Part shown: piece after piece, positions 32,876 through 41,859 of the stretch
Position numbering within the stretch: the first letter of the stretch is position 1
Layout: every line of letters begins with the position of its first letter
NCBI GenBank assembly: GCA_902781045.1
Contig: CACZHT010000020.1
Span: forward strand, 1-54,007
DNA from: an uncultured Bacteroidales bacterium
GTDB lineage: Bacteria > Bacteroidota > Bacteroidia > Bacteroidales > Muribaculaceae
Length of the DNA stretch: 54,007 nucleotides
Direction: 5' to 3'
Translations under genes and position numbers: made by a program
The notes under the pieces: generated by a model
The model's database searches: none
Told to the model about the DNA's origin: nothing
Seen by the model: only the letters and a program-made list of their open reading frames with translations

Positions 32876-32902
32876 TATGAACAAAAAACACTGTAGATTA
32901 GG

Positions 32903-33922
32903 ATGAGAGAACGCACTCCCTGGCTCGACTATGTGCGGATGTTCAGTATCTTTCTGGTGATACTCTACCACACGCCCCCGCGGTCTGAACTGCTGGACGA
33001 AGCAGTGATTCTGAACCTGCGGGTGCCGGTGTTCTTCTGCATCTCGGGCTTTCTGTTCAACGATGGTCGCTGGACCGGCTTTTGGCGCTATGCCTGGCAC
33101 CGCGGCAAGCAGATTTTGATTCCCTACGTCCTGTTTTTCGCCGTGTTCTATGGCTTGTGGCTGTGGGTGGGGCGTGACATGCTGGGCGGCGAGGATGCCC
33201 GCATCGCCGCCACGCAGCCGCTGGTCGAGATGCTGCTGGGCGACCCCAAGACCGTGGTGGGACCCTTCTGGTACATCGCTTGCCTGATGACAATGCAACT
33301 CATCTACTGGTGGATTGCGCACTGGGTGCCACGGCGGTGGACCCTGACGGCCTGCCTGGTCATAGCGGCCTCGACCTACTGGTTGTCGTGGAACTGGGCG
33401 TGGGTACGTTTCTGGAACCTGGGCAACGCCCTGTTGTTCATGCCATTCTATGCGCTGGGTCACAGCATGAGGCCACAACTCGAGCGCATCAAGTTTCGTG
33501 GCCCTGCCAGCACGCTGGGCTTGCTGGCGGTGGCGGCTGGCTCAATGCTAGCCATGACATGGGTTGTCGGCATCAGAGCATACGACCCTGGGCTATATAG
33601 CCTGCTGCGCGTGGCATGCGGGTTGCTGGTCATCCCGGCCTACCTGTGCGTGGGCAAATGGGTGGCACAACTGTGCGGACGGCATCGATTCATCGAACTC
33701 ATTGTGCTGGGGGGCACCATCTATCTGGGTCTGCAGAACTATGCCATCGGCATCATCCGCATCGGCATCGAGCGCGTGGCCGGCACAGGCTGGCTCGATG
33801 ACCATGCTTGGATGCGCATCGCCATCGCCCTGGTGGTGATGATTGCCATCTATCCCGTGGCCGTGTGGATTCAGCGACATGCCCCCTGGGTCATCGGCCG
33901 CAGCCGCTCCAGCCGAAGCTGA
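32903..33922 (+). CDS. acyltransferase 3 family membrane protein
   Basis: A 339-residue protein with about ten membrane helices. It matches the acyltransferase-3 family: RTPWLDYVRMFSIFLVILYHT at the N-terminus (catalytic-type His in LYHT), VFFCISGFLFN, and GPFWYIACLM. The family transfers acetyl or other acyl groups to sugars of surface polysaccharides or lipids, across or at the inner membrane. The acceptor here is unknown, since no glycan cluster surrounds it. The gene ends about 30 bases before a hairpin that also terminates the opposite-strand tRNA. Confidence 0.85.
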   Translation: MRERTPWLDYVRMFSIFLVILYHTPPRSELLDEAVILNLRVPVFFCISGFLFNDGRWTGFWRYAWHRGKQILIPYVLFFAVFYGLWLWVGRDMLGGEDARIAATQPLVEMLLGDPKTVVGPFWYIACLMTMQLIYWWIAHWVPRRWTLTACLVIAASTYWLSWNWAWVRFWNLGNALLFMPFYALGHSMRPQLERIKFRGPASTLGLLAVAAGSMLAMTWVVGIRAYDPGLYSLLRVACGLLVIPAYLCVGKWVAQLCGRHRFIELIVLGGTIYLGLQNYAIGIIRIGIERVAGTGWLDDHAWMRIAIALVVMIAIYPVAVWIQRHAPWVIGRSRSSRS

Positions 33923-33953
33923 ACAAGGTGTAACCCCAATCCACAAAAGACAG

Positions 33954-33985
33954 AGAGGGCACCGCTCCAGTGAGCGATGCCCTCT
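33954..33985 (-). terminator. hairpin terminator between acyltransferase gene and tRNA
   Basis: Arms AGAGGGCA/TGCCCTCT and CGCT/AGCG enclose a short loop. On the minus strand it follows the tRNA directly and is followed by CTGTCTTTTG, so it ends the tRNA transcript. It can also serve the plus-strand gene. Confidence 0.65.
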
Positions 33986-33987
33986 TG

Positions 33988-34061
33988 CGGTGCGTACAGG
34001 ACTCGAACCAGCGACCTCCTGCGTGACAGGCAGGCATTCTAACCAACTGAACTAACGCACC
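33988..34061 (-). tRNA. tRNA-Asp (anticodon GTC)
   Basis: A cloverleaf on the minus strand: acceptor GGTGCGT/ACGCACC, D arm GTTC/GAAT, anticodon stem CCTGC/GCAGG with loop CTGTCAC, T loop TTCGAGT. CCA is not encoded. The T stem (GCTGG/CCTGT) has one U-U mismatch and one G-U pair, unusual but compatible with folding. Confidence 0.93.
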
Positions 34062-34078
34062 ATTTTGTTTTTGCGGTG

Positions 34079-34086
34079 CAAAGTTA
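34079..34086 (-). promoter_or_regulatory. -7 box TAACTTTG of the tRNA gene
   Basis: Exact match 17 bases before the tRNA 5' end. Confidence 0.6.
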
Positions 34087-34188
34087 CTGCTTTTCTGCCG
34101 AACCGACCAAATTTTTAGCAAACTTTTTTCAAAAAAACGTGATTTTTCGCGTTTTTTCGGCAAAAAAGGCACAAAAATGGCCAACAAT

Positions 34189-34219
34189 TTTGGCCTGTCA
34201 CAAAAAAATGGTACTTTTG
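34189..34219 (+). promoter_or_regulatory. promoter of the PpiD/SurA-like gene (TTTG-19-TACTTTTG)
   Basis: -33 TTTG (34189-34192), 19-base spacer, -7 TACTTTTG (34212-34219). The leader is about 120 bases. Confidence 0.7.
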
Positions 34220-34275
34220 CGAGTTATTTGGAAAACTCCCCCTTGCTAGGGGCAGAACTCTGGTGCCAAATCAGG

Positions 34276-34314
34276 ATTTCTCAGAAATCTCAGTTCTCCC
34301 AGAGTTCCCAGAAA
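34276..34314. repeat. TTCTCAGA word repeats in a 5' leader
   Basis: Four imperfect units (ATTTCTCAGA, AATCTCAG, TTCTCCCAGAG, TTCCCAGAA) inside the mRNA leader of the chaperone gene. Confidence 0.5.
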
Positions 34315-34348
34315 ACAGAAAAAACAAAACAAAAAATAAAAACAGAAA

Positions 34349-36433
34349 ATGGCAGTATTAGAGAAAATCAGACAGAGAAAGAAAATTCTCGCCATCGTCA
34401 TCGGTGCCGCCCTCGTGGCATTTATCATCGAGGTGGGTATCGAAGCCCTGGGCCGTCAGGCCAGCAACAGCACCGCCGCCAAGGTGGGCAGTGAGAAGAT
34501 TGACATCATGGCTTTCCAGAAACGCATGGAGAAGGAAGCCGCAGCCGACCAGAACAACCCCCAGTCGAGCCAGCTCGACCAAGCCGTGCGTCAGCAGCAA
34601 GTGCTCAACACCATGATCAACGAGACCCTGCTCAAGCAGGAGTATGAGAAGGTGGGCATCGAGGTGAGCGACCACGAAATCACCGAGTTGATGGTGGGCA
34701 AGAGCCCCGCCCCGGCAGCCATGCAGTTTGCCCAGCAGGTGGGAGCCGAAAGCCCGGCTCAAGTCAATGAGATCCTGAACAACCCCACCAAGTTCGGTGC
34801 CACCGCCGACCAGCTGGTGGAGCTTCGCAACGAGTGGAACAAGCTGCAGGAGAACATCGTCGAGCAGCTGCAGATGGCCAAGTTGCAGATGCTGGTTGCC
34901 GGCGGCCTGCAGGCCAATGACCTGGACCGCGCCCAGATGGCCGAGGACGAGGCCACCACTTGCTATATCACGTTTGTCAAGAAAGACTTCGCCGGCATGG
35001 ACGATGCCAAGTATCCCGTGAGCGACCAGGAGCTGAAGGCCGAGTGGGAGAAGAACAAGGAGCTGTATCGCCTTGACGAGGAGACCCGCGACATCCACTA
35101 CATTGCCCTGAACGTAGTGCCGTCGCAGGCCGACATCCAAGCAGCCAACAAGATTGCCGATGCTGCCTGGACTGCCCTGCAGAAGGGTGTGGGCACCGAC
35201 TCGGTGCGCATCCTGGGCACGGTGCAAATCGACACCGTCATGCAGACGCTGGACAAGTTCACCAACAAGAAAGTCAAGGACTTTGTCGCCGGCGCATCGA
35301 TTGGCGCCACCAAGCGCGACACCGTCATCAACAACCACCACGTGATGTACAAGCTCACCGGTAAGATTGTGTCGCTCGACTCGGTGAACTACAGCATGGT
35401 GATTGTGCCAGGCGGCAAGAGCACGCAAGACTCGGCTCTGGCTATGCTGCAAGGCGGCAAGACACCTGAAGAGGTGGCCAAGAGCATCAAGGGTGCCCAG
35501 ATGGCCGAAGACCGCTGGGAGCGCATCTATGCCGTGCCCGACTCCATCAAGAACAAGTTTGCCAACGCTGGCGAGGGCTACTTTGTGATGAACAGCGGTG
35601 ACCAGGGTGCCACCCTGCTCAAGGTCAATGAGAAGAAAGCTCCGAAGACCTTCTACACCCTGGCCACAGTGACCTACGACGCCTATGCCAGCAAGAAGAC
35701 CAACGACGACATGCGTGCCAAGCTGCAGGACTTCCTGAACAAGAACAAGACCGCCAAGGCATTTGCCGAGAATGCCGCCAAGGCCGGCTTCCAGGCCATG
35801 CCCGCCAGCATCACCCCGAGCACAGCCCAGCTGGGTCAGAACCCCTACACCGGCCAGGGCATCAAGGACACCCGCAAGGCTGTGAAGTGGGCGTTTGACA
35901 GCAAGAAGGGCGAGGTGTCGCCCATCTTCAGCGACAACAACGACTATCTGGTGGCCGTGTGCTTGGACGAGATTTACGACGGCGACTACATGCCCTACAA
36001 CTCAAGCCAGCTCAAGGAGATGCTCACCACCAAGGTGCGCAACAGCAAGAAGGCCGACGCGCTGATGGCCCAGTTCAAGGGCAAAGCCAACGATGTGGCC
36101 GGCTATGCCAAGGTCATGGGCGTCCAGGTCGACTCGGCGCAGGTGGTGTTTGCCAGCAACTTCGTTCCCAAGCTGGAGAATGAGCCTGCACTGATTGGCC
36201 GCATCGCCGGCACGGCAAAGGGCAAGACCGTGGGTCCGTGGAAGGGCGAGAACGGCGTGTATGTCTTCCAAGTCTATGACGTGAAGACCGATGGCCGCAA
36301 GCCCAGCAAGGAAGAGCTCAACAACCGCTACGCCCAGCAGCGTGGTGGCGCCATGGTGGGCAATCCCAACGCGATGGCCTACATCCTGAGCCGCGCCACC
36401 AAGGTGAAGCGTTCGCTCATCAATTTCTATTGA
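34349..36433 (+). CDS. PpiD/SurA-like periplasmic peptidyl-prolyl isomerase chaperone
   Basis: A 694-residue protein anchored by one N-terminal membrane helix (ILAIVIGAALVAFIIEVGI). The periplasmic part has a SurA N-terminal chaperone domain (about 40-220, with VLNTMINETLLKQEYEKVGIEVSD typical of it). A parvulin-like isomerase domain follows (about 345-455), where canonical parvulin residues are weak, then a C-terminal helical and beta region. The layout matches Bacteroidetes PpiD-type proteins that assist folding of outer-membrane proteins. Isomerase activity cannot be assumed. It has its own promoter with a long leader, and a strong terminator after the stop, so it is a single-gene unit. 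Confidence 0.88.
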   Translation: MAVLEKIRQRKKILAIVIGAALVAFIIEVGIEALGRQASNSTAAKVGSEKIDIMAFQKRMEKEAAADQNNPQSSQLDQAVRQQQVLNTMINETLLKQEYEKVGIEVSDHEITELMVGKSPAPAAMQFAQQVGAESPAQVNEILNNPTKFGATADQLVELRNEWNKLQENIVEQLQMAKLQMLVAGGLQANDLDRAQMAEDEATTCYITFVKKDFAGMDDAKYPVSDQELKAEWEKNKELYRLDEETRDIHYIALNVVPSQADIQAANKIADAAWTALQKGVGTDSVRILGTVQIDTVMQTLDKFTNKKVKDFVAGASIGATKRDTVINNHHVMYKLTGKIVSLDSVNYSMVIVPGGKSTQDSALAMLQGGKTPEEVAKSIKGAQMAEDRWERIYAVPDSIKNKFANAGEGYFVMNSGDQGATLLKVNEKKAPKTFYTLATVTYDAYASKKTNDDMRAKLQDFLNKNKTAKAFAENAAKAGFQAMPASITPSTAQLGQNPYTGQGIKDTRKAVKWAFDSKKGEVSPIFSDNNDYLVAVCLDEIYDGDYMPYNSSQLKEMLTTKVRNSKKADALMAQFKGKANDVAGYAKVMGVQVDSAQVVFASNFVPKLENEPALIGRIAGTAKGKTVGPWKGENGVYVFQVYDVKTDGRKPSKEELNNRYAQQRGGAMVGNPNAMAYILSRATKVKRSLINFY

Positions 36434-36454
36434 TTGACACCTAATTAATATAGT

Positions 36455-36496
36455 AAAGAACCGCGGATTTTTTACCCCAAAATTCGCGGTTCTTTT
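36455..36496 (+). terminator. intrinsic terminator after the PpiD-like gene
   Basis: Perfect 11-base arms AAAGAACCGCG/CGCGGTTCTTT enclose a 19-base loop and run into a short T tract. Confidence 0.8.
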
Positions 36497-36536
36497 CCCA
36501 TCAGGGTCTGAAAGGTGTTGGCTTTAGGGGTAGCAT

Positions 36537-36569
36537 TCTTAATTCTTAGTTATAAATTATAAATTATAG
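36537..36569. repeat. ATAAATTA tandem spacer repeat
   Basis: TAATTCTTAGTTATAAATTATAAATTATA immediately before the GTG start of sufE. Confidence 0.65.
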
Positions 36570-36571
36570 CA

Positions 36572-36994
36572 GTGACTATCAACGACATACAAGACGAGAT
36601 TATTGAGGAGTTTGAGGGCTTTGACGACTGGATGGACCGCTACGCCTACATCATCGAGCTGGGCAACGCCATGCCGCCACTGGACGAGCGATACAAGACC
36701 AGCGACAACCTGATAGACGGTTGCCAGAGCCGCGTGTGGCTGCAGGCCGACTGCAACGATGGCATCGTGACCTTTCAGGCCGACAGCGACGCGCTCATCG
36801 TCAAGGGCATCGTGTCGATGGTGGTGCGTGTGCTCAGCGGCCACACTCCCCAAGAGATTCTCGATGCCGACCTATACTTCATCGAGCGCATAGGCTTGCG
36901 CGACCATTTGTCGCCCACACGCAGCAATGGCCTGCTGGCCATGGTCAAGCATGCCCGTGCCTATGCCTTGGCTTATAGCATGCAGCAGTCATGA
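36572..36994 (+). CDS. sufE: SufE-family sulfur acceptor protein
   Basis: A 140-residue cytoplasmic protein that matches SufE. The N-terminal region is DEIIEEFEGFDDWMDRYAYIIELG, the active cysteine is in the loop NLIDGCQSRVWLQ (about residue 51), and the C-terminal region is SGHTPQEILDADLYFIERIGL. SufE accepts persulfide sulfur from the cysteine desulfurase SufS and passes it to the SufBCD scaffold for Fe-S assembly. The start is GTG at 36572, right after the AT-rich repeat; no ATG in frame gives the family N-terminus. It is separated from any suf operon in this window, as is common in Bacteroidetes. Confidence 0.92.
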   Translation: MTINDIQDEIIEEFEGFDDWMDRYAYIIELGNAMPPLDERYKTSDNLIDGCQSRVWLQADCNDGIVTFQADSDALIVKGIVSMVVRVLSGHTPQEILDADLYFIERIGLRDHLSPTRSNGLLAMVKHARAYALAYSMQQS

Positions 36995-37043
36995 GTTACG
37001 AGTTCCAGGCACAACTAAAAACTAACGTCTAAATTGAAGAGCG

Positions 37044-38174
37044 ATGATTGAAATTCGCCAGATTGAACCCACCAAGCGCAACCTGAAAGAGTTTGCCAAG
37101 TATCCTATCGATGTCCTCTACAAGGACAGCCCCTACTATGTGCCCGACCTGATCAGCGATGTGGTGGGCACACTCATGCCGAGTGAGAATCCGGCATTTG
37201 ACTTCTGCGAGAGTGCCTACTTCATGGCCTACCGCGACGGCAAGCCCGTTGGCCGCATCGCCGGCATCATCAACCATCTGGTGAACAAGCGCAGCGGCAA
37301 GCTGGAGGGGCGTTTCGGATACATTGACTTTATCGACGACGATGAGGTTTCGAGCGCCCTGGTCAATGCCGTCACCGAGTGGGCCAAGCAGAAAGGGATG
37401 ACCTGCCTGACCGGTCCGCTGGGTTTTACCGACATGGACCAGGAGGGCATGCTCGTCGAGGGCTTCGACGAGGTGAGCACACAAGCCACCATCTACAACT
37501 ATCCCTACTATCCCCAGCACATGGAGCGCATGGGATTTGTCAAAGATGTCGACTGGCTGGAGTTTCGCGTCGAGGTGCCTGACGCAGTGCCTGAGAAGAT
37601 GGCGCGCATCGCCCGCATCGTCAAGCAGCGCCTGAACATCGACACCGTCAAGTACACCAACCGCAAGCAGCTGGTCAAAGACTATGGCAACGCCATCTTC
37701 AAGCTCATCAACGAGGCGTATGATGACCTGTTTGGCTATTCTCCGTTGAGCGAGAAACAAATTAAGCATTACATCAAGATGTACTTGCCATTCTTGCCGC
37801 TCGAAGACTTGTCGCTGGTAGTGAAGCCTGACGGCGAGCTCATCGGGGTGGGCATTTCCCTCCCGTCGCTGTCGCAGGCACTGATTAAATGCCGTGGCCG
37901 CCTTTTCCCCACAGGGTGGTATCATCTGCTGCGTGCATTCAAGGGGAAGAACGAGACGGTAGACCTGTTGCTGATTGCTGTGAAGCCCGAATACCAGGGC
38001 AAAGGCGTGAACGCATTGTTCTTTGATGACCTCATCCCATATTTCATCAAGTTTGGCTACAAGTGGGCCGACACCGGCCACGAACTCGAGGAAAACGAGC
38101 GTGTGCAACAACAGTGGCAATACTTCAACTACCGCCAGAACAAGCGCCGCCGCGCATACACCAAGGAAATCTGA
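37044..38174 (+). CDS. GNAT-fold acyltransferase-like protein
   Basis: A 376-residue cytoplasmic protein. The N-terminal half starts IEIRQIEPTKRNLKEFAKYPIDVLYKDSPYYVP and has GPLGFTDMDQEGMLVEGF. The C-terminal half contains the acetyl-CoA-binding type motif AVKPEYQGKGVNALFFDDLI and a final HELEENERVQQQWQYFNYR. This two-lobed pattern belongs to a group of Bacteroidetes proteins annotated only as GNAT-like hypothetical proteins; the donor and acceptor are unknown. The 49-base gap after sufE contains words of the TTAGTTG repeat family (ACAACTAAAAACTAA). Cotranscription with sufE is likely. Confidence 0.8.
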   Translation: MIEIRQIEPTKRNLKEFAKYPIDVLYKDSPYYVPDLISDVVGTLMPSENPAFDFCESAYFMAYRDGKPVGRIAGIINHLVNKRSGKLEGRFGYIDFIDDDEVSSALVNAVTEWAKQKGMTCLTGPLGFTDMDQEGMLVEGFDEVSTQATIYNYPYYPQHMERMGFVKDVDWLEFRVEVPDAVPEKMARIARIVKQRLNIDTVKYTNRKQLVKDYGNAIFKLINEAYDDLFGYSPLSEKQIKHYIKMYLPFLPLEDLSLVVKPDGELIGVGISLPSLSQALIKCRGRLFPTGWYHLLRAFKGKNETVDLLLIAVKPEYQGKGVNALFFDDLIPYFIKFGYKWADTGHELEENERVQQQWQYFNYRQNKRRRAYTKEI

Positions 38175-38196
38175 TTTTAATTCATAATTTATAATC
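38174..38196. repeat. AATTCATAATTT spacer repeat
   Basis: Short copy of the AT-rich family after the GNAT-like gene. Confidence 0.6.
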
Positions 38197-38204
38197 AGAC
38201 CAAG

Positions 38205-38272
38205 GTAACGGCTACACTACTCCACAGCCTCACTACTCCGCTACTAGACTACTCCACTTCCTCACTACCTAA
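38205..38272. repeat. partial GTAGTGGA-family element (inverted)
   Basis: Read on the minus strand: GGTAGTGAGG, GTGGAGTAGT, GGAGTAGTGAGG, ending in GTAGTGTAGCCGTTACC, the left half and start of the core seen at 25842-25952 and 48393-48518. It abuts the start codon of the next gene. Confidence 0.6.
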
Positions 38273-38275
38273 AAA

Positions 38276-39052
38276 ATGAACAACAAGCGACTGAATGTGA
38301 TTGCGGCATGGGTGATTCTCATCGGTTGCCTGTGCACATTGGCTTATATGATACACAACGACCTGATGGGCGGCACAGCGACCGCCCCCCAGACACAAGC
38401 AGCCATGCCGGCCACACCTGTCGTGGTCATCGACTCGACTGCCGATGTGGTGGCCTACTATCCCCAGTTCTCGCGCATCGACCTAGTGTGCGGCACGATG
38501 CCCGGCCAGGACGACAAGGCGGTCATCTTCTGCGCCGAGGCGGCGTTCACCCACGAGCTGCTCAACGAGTTTGCACACAGCAACATCGACGGCGACCATG
38601 TGAGCGGCGGCCAGCGCTACGCCGGTGCCAGGTGCAAGGACAACAGTGGCGCATTTGTCAGTTGGGGCAACCACTGGCAGTTTGTGCAGGGCGACTACAG
38701 CGAGGCCCTTGACCGGGCGGCCGGCGAGGGCGGCATGGGCTTCGGTCAGGCCAGCATCATCCACCAGAGCAAGCGGGTCAAGAAGCTGTGGCGCAGTGGC
38801 GTGAACCACTACCGCGCCCTGTGCGAGAAGGGCGGCCAGCTGTGCATCGTCGACTCGCGCGAGGCGGTGGAATATGCCGACTTTGTCGACATGCTTGAGC
38901 GTTATGGCGTGAGCGAGGCCTTGTATCTGGACATGGGTGCCGGGTGGAACCACTCGTGGTGGCGCGATGCCGATGGCTCAGTGCACGAGATTCATCCCCG
39001 CATCGACAAAAGCCGCTATTGCACCAACTGGATCACGTTTTATAACAACTAG
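38276..39052 (+). CDS. membrane-anchored/secreted protein, phosphodiester glycosidase-like
   Basis: A 258-residue protein with an N-terminal signal or anchor helix (LNVIAAWVILIGCLCTLAYM). The body reads IDLVCGTMPGQDDKAVIFCAEAAFTHE, ... CIVDSREAVEYADFVDMLERYGVSEALYLDMGAGWNHSWWRD. The pattern of a self-contained domain with a late acidic LYLDMG strand recalls NAGPA/phosphodiester glycosidase proteins, where a similar LNLDGG strand holds active residues. The similarity is loose and the call is tentative. Four to five cysteines may form disulfides in the periplasm. A repeat element lies directly in front of the start; no strong promoter is seen. Confidence 0.55.
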   Translation: MNNKRLNVIAAWVILIGCLCTLAYMIHNDLMGGTATAPQTQAAMPATPVVVIDSTADVVAYYPQFSRIDLVCGTMPGQDDKAVIFCAEAAFTHELLNEFAHSNIDGDHVSGGQRYAGARCKDNSGAFVSWGNHWQFVQGDYSEALDRAAGEGGMGFGQASIIHQSKRVKKLWRSGVNHYRALCEKGGQLCIVDSREAVEYADFVDMLERYGVSEALYLDMGAGWNHSWWRDADGSVHEIHPRIDKSRYCTNWITFYNN

Positions 39053-39098
39053 AATCTCTTGAACATCTGGAGCCTCTAGAACCAAAAAATAGACTGAA

Positions 39099-40412
39099 AT
39101 GATTAAGATTGACACGAAAGCTGCGCTGGGCGCAGTGAATGAGAAAGAGATTAACGCGTTGCGTCCTGCCGCCGAGGCTGCCGCACGCACGCTAGCCGAC
39201 GGCGACGGTGCCGGCAACGACTTCTTGGGCTGGCTGCACCTGCCCAGCTCGATTGATGAACAGCAGCTGGCTGCCGTCGAGGCATGCGCTGCCCGTCTGC
39301 GCCAGGATTGCGAGGTGGTCGTGGCGGTGGGCATCGGCGGCAGCTACCTGGGCGCCAAGGCCGTGATTGAGGCCCTGAACGACCAGTTTGCCGCCTATAA
39401 ACAGGCCAACGGTGCCCGCGTGCTGTTTGCCGGCAACAACATCGGCGAGGACTATCTGCACGACCTGATGGGGCTGCTTGCCGGACGCAAGTGGGGCATC
39501 ATCGTCATCAGCAAGAGCGGCACCACCACCGAGCCGGCCATTGCCTTCCGTCTGCTCAAGGGGCAGCTCGAGCGTGAGCAGGGGCACGAATGGGCCAGCC
39601 GCCACATCGTGGCCATCACCGACGCCGCCCGTGGCGCACTGCGTGGCCTGGCCACGCAGGAGGGCTACGACACCTTTGTCATCCCCGACAATGTGGGTGG
39701 CCGTTTCTCGGTGCTCACCCCGGTGGGCCTGCTGCCCATCGCCGTGGCCGGCTTCGACATCCGCGCCCTGGTGGCCGGTGCGGTCGACATGGAGCAGGGC
39801 AGCGACGAGATGATGCTGCAGTATGCCCAGGTGCGCAATGCCCTGTACCAGAGTGGCAAGAAGATTGAGATTCTTGTCAACTTCGAGCCTCGCCTGCACT
39901 TCTTGGCCGAGTGGTGGAAACAGCTCTACGGCGAGAGCGAGGGCAAGGACGGCAAAGGCATCTTCCCGGCAAGCGTCGACTTCACCACCGACCTGCACTC
40001 GATGGGCCAATGGATTCAGGACGGCGAGCGCACCATCTTTGAGACCGTGCTCACCGTCGAGCGGCAGCACCACGAGGTGGTCATCCCCACCGATGCCGCC
40101 GACCTGGACGGCCTGAACTACATCGCCGGCCGCCGGCTGGGCGAGGTCAACCACAAGGCCGAGTTGGGCACTCGCCTGGCTCATGTCGACGGTGGCGTGC
40201 CCTGCCTGGTCATCTCGCTTCCCGCCATCGACGAGCGCACACTGGGCCAGCTCATCTACTTCTTCGAGAAGGCTTGCGGCATCAGCGGCTACATGCTCGG
40301 TGTCAACCCCTTCAACCAGCCCGGTGTCGAGGCCTACAAGAAGAACATGTTCGCCCTGCTGGGCAAGCCTGGCTATGAGGCACAGACCGCCGCTCTCAAG
40401 GCCCGGCTGTGA
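39099..40412 (+). CDS. pgi: glucose-6-phosphate isomerase
   Basis: A 437-residue cytoplasmic enzyme interconverting glucose 6-phosphate and fructose 6-phosphate in glycolysis. It shows [15 protein letters not shown] (about 75-88), the sugar-phosphate loop [15 protein letters not shown], the [17 protein letters not shown] region, and [16 protein letters not shown] near the end. The length agrees with the short bacterial/archaeal-type Pgi of Bacteroidetes and Firmicutes. The 46-base spacer before it holds words CTCTTGAACATCTGGAGCC of another short repeat type. A perfect bidirectional terminator follows. Confidence 0.96.
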   Translation: MIKIDTKAALGAVNEKEINALRPAAEAAARTLADGDGAGNDFLGWLHLPSSIDEQQLAAVEACAARLRQDCEVVVAVGIGGSYLGAKAVIEALNDQFAAYKQANGARVLFAGNNIGEDYLHDLMGLLAGRKWGIIVISKSGTTTEPAIAFRLLKGQLEREQGHEWASRHIVAITDAARGALRGLATQEGYDTFVIPDNVGGRFSVLTPVGLLPIAVAGFDIRALVAGAVDMEQGSDEMMLQYAQVRNALYQSGKKIEILVNFEPRLHFLAEWWKQLYGESEGKDGKGIFPASVDFTTDLHSMGQWIQDGERTIFETVLTVERQHHEVVIPTDAADLDGLNYIAGRRLGEVNHKAELGTRLAHVDGGVPCLVISLPAIDERTLGQLIYFFEKACGISGYMLGVNPFNQPGVEAYKKNMFALLGKPGYEAQTAALKARL

Positions 40413-40435
40413 CCGCCAGCACGCCCCAAGCATAC

Positions 40436-40485
40436 CAAAAGACAACACCATGAAAGCAGAATGCCTTGCATGGTGTTGTCTTTTG
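40436..40485. terminator. bidirectional intrinsic terminator
   Basis: Perfect 17-base arms CAAAAGACAACACCATG/CATGGTGTTGTCTTTTG, with A-rich and T-rich ends, lie between the convergent pgi and CotH-like genes and serve both. Confidence 0.88.
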
Positions 40486-40492
40486 TAGTCAC

Positions 40493-41713
40493 CTATAGCC
40501 ACTTGCTGTCCAGAAATGCAATCTTTCGCTTATAATACTGCTTTGCCCACTCGGCTTGCTCTTTTAAATTGGCTACCGGGCTTTGAGGCCAACGACTTGC
40601 CTCGCATGAGCATGCAGGAGCCACACGTTGCACAAACTCATCGATAAAGCCGTCGAGGTTATCACCATCTTTGGCTTTTAAACGCCTGTAATGCTCCCTC
40701 ACTTTCTGCTGGAAACGAGGAAAACGAATCAGCTCCTTTAGCCACAATGGTGAACAGTAACTGGGCATTTCTTCATAGACAAAACATTCCGGCTTATCGA
40801 TATAACGATGACTGAAAGCACTCCCAAAATCCCACACTGGCCCGAACTTGAACTTGGCCGCGTCACCGGCATCGCGCGACAGCCAACAACTGCCACTGAA
40901 TGCCTCGCAATTATCCATCAATTCGTTGACAATGTAAAAGCGCGCTAACGCGTCAATATCAACTAGCTGTTCCCATTCTGTACTGGATTTGTCAGCCACG
41001 CAAATGGCCGAATCAACACGATCCAGCAATTGATTGATATACTTGCGCTGCCACAGGGACAAATCAGAAGGATAATGATATTCCAGCGTGATATTCACCC
41101 CCATACGACTATTGATTGTAAGCCGCTGAAAAGTGGGCCAACCATCAATCTCCAGCAGCCACCCCCCACGGTCGGTCCAACTGTCGCGCTTGGGCCATGG
41201 CTTGACCTCGACACGCCCTGGCTCGACACGAAGTTGTTCGGTTAGCAGGTAGACGCCACGATAGTCGCCATTGAGAACCAACTCGATGGGCGATACTTGA
41301 GGAGTATAATCCATACCCAATCTCCTGCTCAGTTCAAATCCCATTACTGTCGCTATCATGACATAGGGCGAGGTCGCTTCACTTAGCAGAACGTAATGCT
41401 TGCTCTGTTTCGCTTCAAACAAAGAAGTCGCTTCATCCAGTTTGATACGATAAGGGCGCTTCTCGCTCCTTCTCCAAGTTGTGTTGCCGCGACCTTTGAT
41501 GTACAGCTTCTGAACCAGGTCTGTCGAGTCTATTGTCAATTTGCCGGAAATCCAGCGGTCTTTTGATTCGACTGACATTGACTTGCGAGTATCAATACGA
41601 AAAACCGGCAAGACACCCGAAGGCCTCACTGACGACACTGTCGGGTGTTCTACACAACACGTCAACAGAAAAACGGCAAAAAGTATTGGCAATATTGCTA
41701 ATCGACTACCCAT
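40493..41713 (-). CDS. CotH-kinase-fold lipoprotein
   Basis: A 406-residue protein with a lipoprotein signal (LPILFAVFLLTCC) and a CotH domain: KGRGNTTWRRSEKRPYRIKLDE, YVLLSEATSPYVMIATVMGFELSRRLG, ELVLNGDYRGVYLLTEQLRVEPGRVEV, FYIVNELMDNCEAF and FGPVWDFGSAF. CotH proteins have an atypical kinase fold; the Bacillus protein phosphorylates spore-coat proteins. The target of Bacteroidetes versions is unknown. The start at 41713 (MGSRLAIL) gives a clean lipoprotein signal; the longer open frame starts with unlikely residues. The -7 box lies 7 bases upstream, again nearly leaderless. The gene is less GC-rich than its neighbours. Confidence 0.88.
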   Translation of the reverse strand: MGSRLAILPILFAVFLLTCCVEHPTVSSVRPSGVLPVFRIDTRKSMSVESKDRWISGKLTIDSTDLVQKLYIKGRGNTTWRRSEKRPYRIKLDEATSLFEAKQSKHYVLLSEATSPYVMIATVMGFELSRRLGMDYTPQVSPIELVLNGDYRGVYLLTEQLRVEPGRVEVKPWPKRDSWTDRGGWLLEIDGWPTFQRLTINSRMGVNITLEYHYPSDLSLWQRKYINQLLDRVDSAICVADKSSTEWEQLVDIDALARFYIVNELMDNCEAFSGSCWLSRDAGDAAKFKFGPVWDFGSAFSHRYIDKPECFVYEEMPSYCSPLWLKELIRFPRFQQKVREHYRRLKAKDGDNLDGFIDEFVQRVAPACSCEASRWPQSPVANLKEQAEWAKQYYKRKIAFLDSKWL

Positions 41714-41720
41714 TTGGCCA

Positions 41721-41728
41721 CAAAAATA
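41721..41728 (-). promoter_or_regulatory. -7 box TATTTTTG of the CotH-like gene
   Basis: Exact consensus match ending 7 bases before the ATG. Confidence 0.55.
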
Positions 41729-41822
41729 CAAAAAGTATTTCAGATTAATTGGGCAAAAAGCTTTTTTACACGGCAATGGAGAAAAAATCACATTGAAGAG
41801 TCGTTATGTCACAATTATTTCC

Positions 41823-41830
41823 TATCTTTG
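41823..41830 (+). promoter_or_regulatory. -7 box TATCTTTG of the small lipoprotein gene
   Basis: Exact match; leader of about 25 bases before the ATG at 41860. Confidence 0.6.
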
Positions 41831-41859
41831 CAGTTTGAAAAATAGTGACTTATCGAGAT

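Noticed and set aside
34220..34348. Riboswitch in the PpiD-like leader
   Set aside because: Only TTCTCAGA word repeats are seen; no conserved aptamer pattern I recognise.
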